A stretch of DNA of 43,389 nt from a virus. Shown here piece by piece: positions 41,349-43,389 of this stretch (position 1 is the stretch's first letter; the number at the start of each line of letters is the position of its first letter). The position numbers and the translations under genes are program-made. The stretch is taken from positions 1-43,389 of the IMG/VR virus record IMGVR_UViG_3300025732_000080; one strand, 5' to 3'. The notes beneath the pieces were generated by a model. It did no database searches. It was not told where the DNA came from and was given only the letters and a program-made list of their open reading frames with translations.

Positions 41349-41453
41349 TTACAGATTTTTAAAAATTTCATCATTGCTCACCGGCTTTGGCTTCTTTGAA
41401 AACCAGCCTTTGAGGATTTTGTAAACTGATATAAAGTTTATTTTAAAGTTCAT
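41349..41453 (-). CDS. Very short basic protein (34 aa)
   Basis: ATG 41451-41453, stop 41349-41351; it begins one base after the lipoprotein gene and ends 12 bases before the membrane protein gene. Hydrophobic-basic start (FKINFISVYKILKGWFSKK) may be an amphipathic helix. Fills the gap between neighbours, which supports it, but length makes it uncertain. Confidence 0.4.
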   Translation of the reverse strand: MNFKINFISVYKILKGWFSKKPKPVSNDEIFKNL

Positions 41454-41454
41454 T

Positions 41455-41682
41455 TTACCTTATTTCACATACCCAATTTTGGCCATTTCTTAACCCCTGT
41501 ATTTGCATTGAATCAATCCAGGTGCGCTTATCTTTTGGGTTACCATCACACATCGGCCCGGCAATGAAGTGTAAATTAACTTCTTCGCAATAGGCGCATC
41601 CTTCAGAATCTATGTAGTAATAAACGCATGAAGTTATCAATGCAAGTGCTGAAATTAAGACAATGGCTTTAAGGGTTTTCAT
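41455..41682 (-). CDS. Small Cys-rich lipoprotein B (75 aa)
   Basis: Signal peptide with lipobox (ALALITSC; acylated Cys19) and four further Cys in a CAYC...PMC...VC pattern. It is a paralogue of the 70-residue lipoprotein upstream: both have CAxC soon after the lipidated Cys, then PxC and a final VxCxI. Expected at the inner or outer membrane. Phage lipoproteins of this size often exclude superinfecting phages or act as outer spanins; neither is shown here. Confidence 0.7.
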   Translation of the reverse strand: MKTLKAIVLISALALITSCVYYYIDSEGCAYCEEVNLHFIAGPMCDGNPKDKRTWIDSMQIQGLRNGQNWVCEIR

Positions 41683-41683
41683 G

Positions 41684-41812
41684 TTACTTTGTTTTGGTTA
41701 ATCCTTTTATAAACTGATCGAAAGCGTAGGCAATGGCTTCACCTACCTTTGGGAATTTGATTGCCACAACAAGCAGGGCAATGGATAAAATGATTGAGGC
41801 TGCTATTATCAT
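41684..41812 (-). CDS. 42-residue single-helix membrane protein
   Basis: ATG 41810-41812 overlapping the previous stop as ATGA; TAA one base before the lipoprotein B start. A helix (MIIAASIILSIALLVVAIKF) is followed by a basic cytosolic-like tail (YAFDQFIKGLTKTK). Tight ATGA packing and a hydrophobic profile make it likely real although very short. Confidence 0.6.
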   Translation of the reverse strand: MIIAASIILSIALLVVAIKFPKVGEAIAYAFDQFIKGLTKTK

Positions 41813-41928
41813 TTGACTTTGTTTTGATCGTTAAAAAAATTCCAAACTCTGTAAAGAACATACCCAACTACCAAAATAAGGCAACTTAATAAAACGAATC
41901 CGAGATCAATGTAAATTTCTAACAACAT
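41809..41928 (-). CDS. 39-residue single-helix membrane protein
   Basis: ATG 41926-41928; a hydrophobic helix (IDLGFVLLSCLILVVGYVLY) with an acidic start and an RVWNFFNDQNKVK tail. It starts three bases after the upstream lipoprotein A stop and ends in an ATGA overlap with the 42-residue gene. Fits the same envelope block. Confidence 0.6.
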   Translation of the reverse strand: MLLEIYIDLGFVLLSCLILVVGYVLYRVWNFFNDQNKVK

Positions 41929-41931
41929 GGT

Positions 41932-42144
41932 TCAATCAATTGTACACCTCACCGTATTTGGAGCATACTTCTGTTCCTGCCAACGGATATGTGAGTTAAT
42001 AAAATCCTGGTCTCCGCAAACGGGTTGAATGTAAATATCCGGCCTGTTTAAGACCTGACAAAGTGCGCATTTCTCTTGACTGCATCCAAATAGACAGGTC
42101 AGGATTAAAGCGAATAGCGAAATTTTAAAATGGCATTTCTTCAT
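41932..42144 (-). CDS. Small Cys-rich lipoprotein A (70 aa)
   Basis: Signal peptide with lipobox (ILTCLFGC; acylated Cys21), then CALC, PVC and VRC, the same spacing style as lipoprotein B. ATG at 42142-42144 lies in another frame inside the end of the SSB-like gene (20-base overlap). The pair with lipoprotein B probably arose by duplication with the two tiny membrane genes now between them. Confidence 0.7.
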   Translation of the reverse strand: MKKCHFKISLFALILTCLFGCSQEKCALCQVLNRPDIYIQPVCGDQDFINSHIRWQEQKYAPNTVRCTID

Positions 42145-42436
42145 TGTTTACTTTTATGGGTTGTTGTGGATTTCCGGTTGTTGGTTTTTCCCAATCGTCA
42201 ATTTTAACGGAGTGTGTGCGGTAGGTTGTACGGTTTTCAGGCTTCAATGGGAAAACTGCAAGGTCAATGCTTTTGTGAACTTTGCCTGTTTTGTCCTTCC
42301 ATTCTTTGATCTTGTGCTTTGCTGCTCCTTTGGTGTATTCAAATAGTTCTGTTAAGTCCAATTGAATTTTCATTCCGTTACCGTTGGCTATCTCATTTGC
42401 GGAACCGACATACATACTTTGTTTTTCTGCGCTCAT
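42125..42436 (-). CDS. SSB-like protein with acidic EEMPF tail
   Basis: 103 residues ending VNNEEMPF, similar to the acidic tip (DDxPF) by which SSB proteins bind partners. The rest has a beta-rich core with basic residues (AAKHKIKEWKDKTGKVHKSI, FPLKPENRTTYRTHSV), as in small phage OB-fold single-strand binding proteins. Its ATG follows the AlkB-like stop with a one-base overlap. No full SSB family match is claimed. Confidence 0.5.
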   Translation of the reverse strand: MSAEKQSMYVGSANEIANGNGMKIQLDLTELFEYTKGAAKHKIKEWKDKTGKVHKSIDLAVFPLKPENRTTYRTHSVKIDDWEKPTTGNPQQPIKVNNEEMPF

Positions 42437-42918
42437 TATATATTGATTTTTTCTTTTGAATTTCTGAATACTATTGAATATCGTTTATCTTCGGCCACCG
42501 CTTTATGCTGCCACTTCCAGCGATATTCATTCTCTAAAATAGTCAAACTTCGTGGCTTCAATTCCAGGTGCTTTACTTCCAATGATTGCGGATTTCTTAG
42601 ATAAAATTTAGCCGTTCCTAACAAACTTAAAATTATTATCCGATTTCCTGAATTGTGAAGGTCAATATGATAATCAATCATTTGACCCTCAAAATATTCA
42701 TTGATCGTAACGCTGTCAAATTCTCCTGGAATATCCAGCTTTCGGAATATTTCAGGTATTTTATGACTTACCAAATTTGAAGGATAAGGGTGAACACTTC
42801 CAAACCTTAAAACCTGGTTCCTGCCCTGCCCTAAACTTTCCTTTTCTGGAATTAACTTTAAAATTTCAGCTTCCTGAACTTTTGAAATGTAATCTTCTAT
42901 ATAAATTACCGGATTCAC
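42436..42918 (-). CDS. AlkB-like 2-oxoglutarate/Fe(II) dioxygenase
   Basis: 160 residues. NEYFEGQ (73-79), the iron ligands H84-x-D86 and H138, and the R146-Y-S-x-x-x-R152 cluster that binds 2-oxoglutarate follow the AlkB order (AlkB: NxY..., HxD, H, RxNxTxR). AlkB enzymes remove N-alkyl damage from bases; phages carry them to repair or to protect modified DNA. The start is GTG at 42916-42918, overlapping the 38-residue gene stop. Confidence 0.8.
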   Translation of the reverse strand: MNPVIYIEDYISKVQEAEILKLIPEKESLGQGRNQVLRFGSVHPYPSNLVSHKIPEIFRKLDIPGEFDSVTINEYFEGQMIDYHIDLHNSGNRIIILSLLGTAKFYLRNPQSLEVKHLELKPRSLTILENEYRWKWQHKAVAEDKRYSIVFRNSKEKINI

Positions 42919-43031
42919 AACTTTAAAAAAAGTGAATGAATTACATTTGCTAACATCATGGACAAGCCCATAACCGCTAAAACAATTGCTGCCAATTCTG
43001 CGCCCTTTACTTCATTATTATTTGCTTTCAT
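42915..43031 (-). CDS. 38-residue membrane protein after the tRNA terminator
   Basis: Start chosen at ATG 43029-43031; translation further upstream would cross the terminator at 43048-43077. MKANNNEVKGAELAAIVLAV then MGLSMMLANVIHSLFLKL: one hydrophobic helix. Ends TGA overlapping the GTG of the AlkB-like gene. Confidence 0.55.
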   Translation of the reverse strand: MKANNNEVKGAELAAIVLAVMGLSMMLANVIHSLFLKL

Positions 43032-43041
43032 TTTTTGCTTT

Positions 43042-43077
43042 TTAAAAAACAGGGCGGCGAACATGAACCGCCCTGTT
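43042..43077 (-). terminator. Strong terminator downstream of the tRNA
   Basis: Minus strand AACAGGGCGG (43077-43068) pairs with CCGCCCTGTT (43057-43048), a perfect 10-bp stem with a 10-base loop, then TTTTTTAAAA. It lies 48 bases after the tRNA 3' end and defines the end of the tRNA transcript. Confidence 0.85.
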
Positions 43078-43124
43078 AAATCATTCTGGTAAACAATCAA
43101 AAATCATGTATAAACATAAAATCG

Positions 43125-43196
43125 TTGCAGGGGTAGGAGTTGAACCTACATTTTCCGAAATATGAACCCGGAGTTCTGCCATTAAACTACCCTGCT
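43125..43196 (-). tRNA. tRNA with anticodon CAU (Met or Ile2)
   Basis: 72 bases on the minus strand. D stem GUUU/GAAC with loop AAUGGCA (G18G19 present), anticodon stem CCGGG/UUCGG with loop UUCAUAU (anticodon CAU), variable AAAAU, T stem GUAGG/CCUAC with loop UUCAACU, acceptor AGCAGGG/CCCUGCA with A1xA72 unpaired and A73 as discriminator. CCA is not encoded. CAU could be elongator Met, initiator Met, or Ile2 with lysidine. The unpaired 1-72 and 5' GGG of the anticodon stem recall initiators, but the opposite strand is not CCC. Confidence 0.85.
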
Positions 43197-43218
43197 ATAA
43201 AAGCCCCACTTTTGGGGC
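43197..43218 (-). terminator. Terminator-like hairpin just before the tRNA
   Basis: Minus strand GCCCC (43218-43214) AAAAGT GGGGC (43207-43203) then TTTTAT, directly ahead of the tRNA 5' end. It could end transcripts from an upstream gene, or be a processing leader for the tRNA. If it terminates efficiently, the tRNA needs another promoter. Confidence 0.55.
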
Positions 43219-43248
43219 ATGGTAAAAATTCCTGAGTGAATGAGTGTA

Positions 43249-43256
43249 CAAATATA
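43249..43256 (-). promoter_or_regulatory. -7 promoter element upstream of the tRNA
   Basis: The minus strand reads TATATTTG (TAnnTTTG), about 53 bases before the tRNA 5' end with the hairpin 43203-43218 between them. No -33 TTTG is visible in the T-rich DNA further upstream (43257-43319). Confidence 0.35.
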
Positions 43257-43319
43257 ATTTATTTTTCTTAATTTATTCGTTTTTTGGTATGGATTTTTGT
43301 GGTTTTTTTAATAGAAAAT

Positions 43320-43389
43320 TTACAGCCTCTCCAATATTCTTTTCTCAAGTTGGTTAATTGTTGCTATCATTGTTACACGCTGAATTTCT
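43320..43389 (-). CDS. C-terminal end of a gene (5' part outside window)
   Basis: An open frame enters from the right edge and ends at TAA 43320-43322; the visible C terminus is ...EIQRVTMIATINQLEKRI-LERL, a charged helical tail. An internal ATG would give a 16-residue peptide, but a longer gene is more likely. Function cannot be seen. Confidence 0.5.
   Translation of the reverse strand, partial: EIQRVTMIATINQLEKRILERL

Noticed and set aside
624-42604. Plus-strand open frames scattered across the window
   Set aside because: All lie opposite well-supported minus-strand genes, have poor protein-like composition, and carry no motifs.
43032-43100. Extended 61-residue version of the 38-residue membrane protein
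   Set aside because: It would translate through a perfect 10-bp terminator stem; the internal ATG at 43031 is more sensible.
1-43389. CRISPR arrays, insertion sequences, integrase or attachment sites
   Set aside because: No regular spacer arrays, transposase motifs, tyrosine or serine recombinase signatures, or end repeats were seen.

Overview
The window is one continuous stretch of a tailed phage genome (siphovirus-like) or a prophage-type contig of the same origin. Every supportable gene lies on the minus strand, so transcription runs from high to low coordinates. The host is most likely a member of the Bacteroidota. The inference rests on AT-rich DNA, A-rich leaders with almost no Shine-Dalgarno sequences, repeated TATATTTG elements (the Bacteroidota -7 box TAnnTTTG) upstream of genes, and Sec signal peptides ending in AQ/SQ. 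I see no integrase or recognisable repressor, so lifestyle is undecided. Both ends are cut inside genes.

In transcription order the layout is as follows. (1) 43.4-39.8 kb: a small accessory block with a tRNA(CAU) flanked by hairpins, an AlkB-like dioxygenase, an SSB-like protein, two related Cys-rich lipoproteins and several one- or two-helix membrane proteins, some under 45 codons. (2) 39.7-28.3 kb: probable small terminase, large terminase, a tail assembly chaperone with an apparent programmed -1 frameshift (slippery CCCAAAG), tape measure protein, large tail and baseplate proteins and a possible tail-tube protein, closed by a terminator. (3) 28.2-22.6 kb: portal, MuF-like head morphogenesis protein, scaffold, and a major capsid gene isolated by terminators on both sides. 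(4) 22.6-14 kb: a 1241-residue repetitive fibre with a signal peptide, possible spanin-like proteins, a matrixin-like metalloprotease and head-tail connector or completion proteins. (5) 14-9.5 kb: a second signal-peptide protein related to the fibre N terminus, a holin candidate, an endolysin and a metallophosphoesterase.

(6) A 348-bp non-coding region (9.2-9.5 kb) with direct repeats separates the late genes from the DNA metabolism block. (7) 9.2-0 kb: a recombination cassette (Rad52-like annealing protein, YqaJ-type exonuclease, NinB-like and NinG proteins, winged helix protein), a hairpin-rich leader, an SNF2-type helicase fused to a DNA methyltransferase, a MazG-like protein, and a DnaD-like replication protein with iteron-like TTGAGGTCA repeats that may mark the origin.

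The tail block lies between terminase and portal, instead of after the capsid genes as in most siphophages. The items most deserving a second look are the frameshifted tail chaperone, the helicase-methyltransferase fusion, the exported repeat-rich fibre pair, the isolated capsid transcription unit with a possible short RNA in front of it, and the alternative-fold RNA leader near 4.9 kb.
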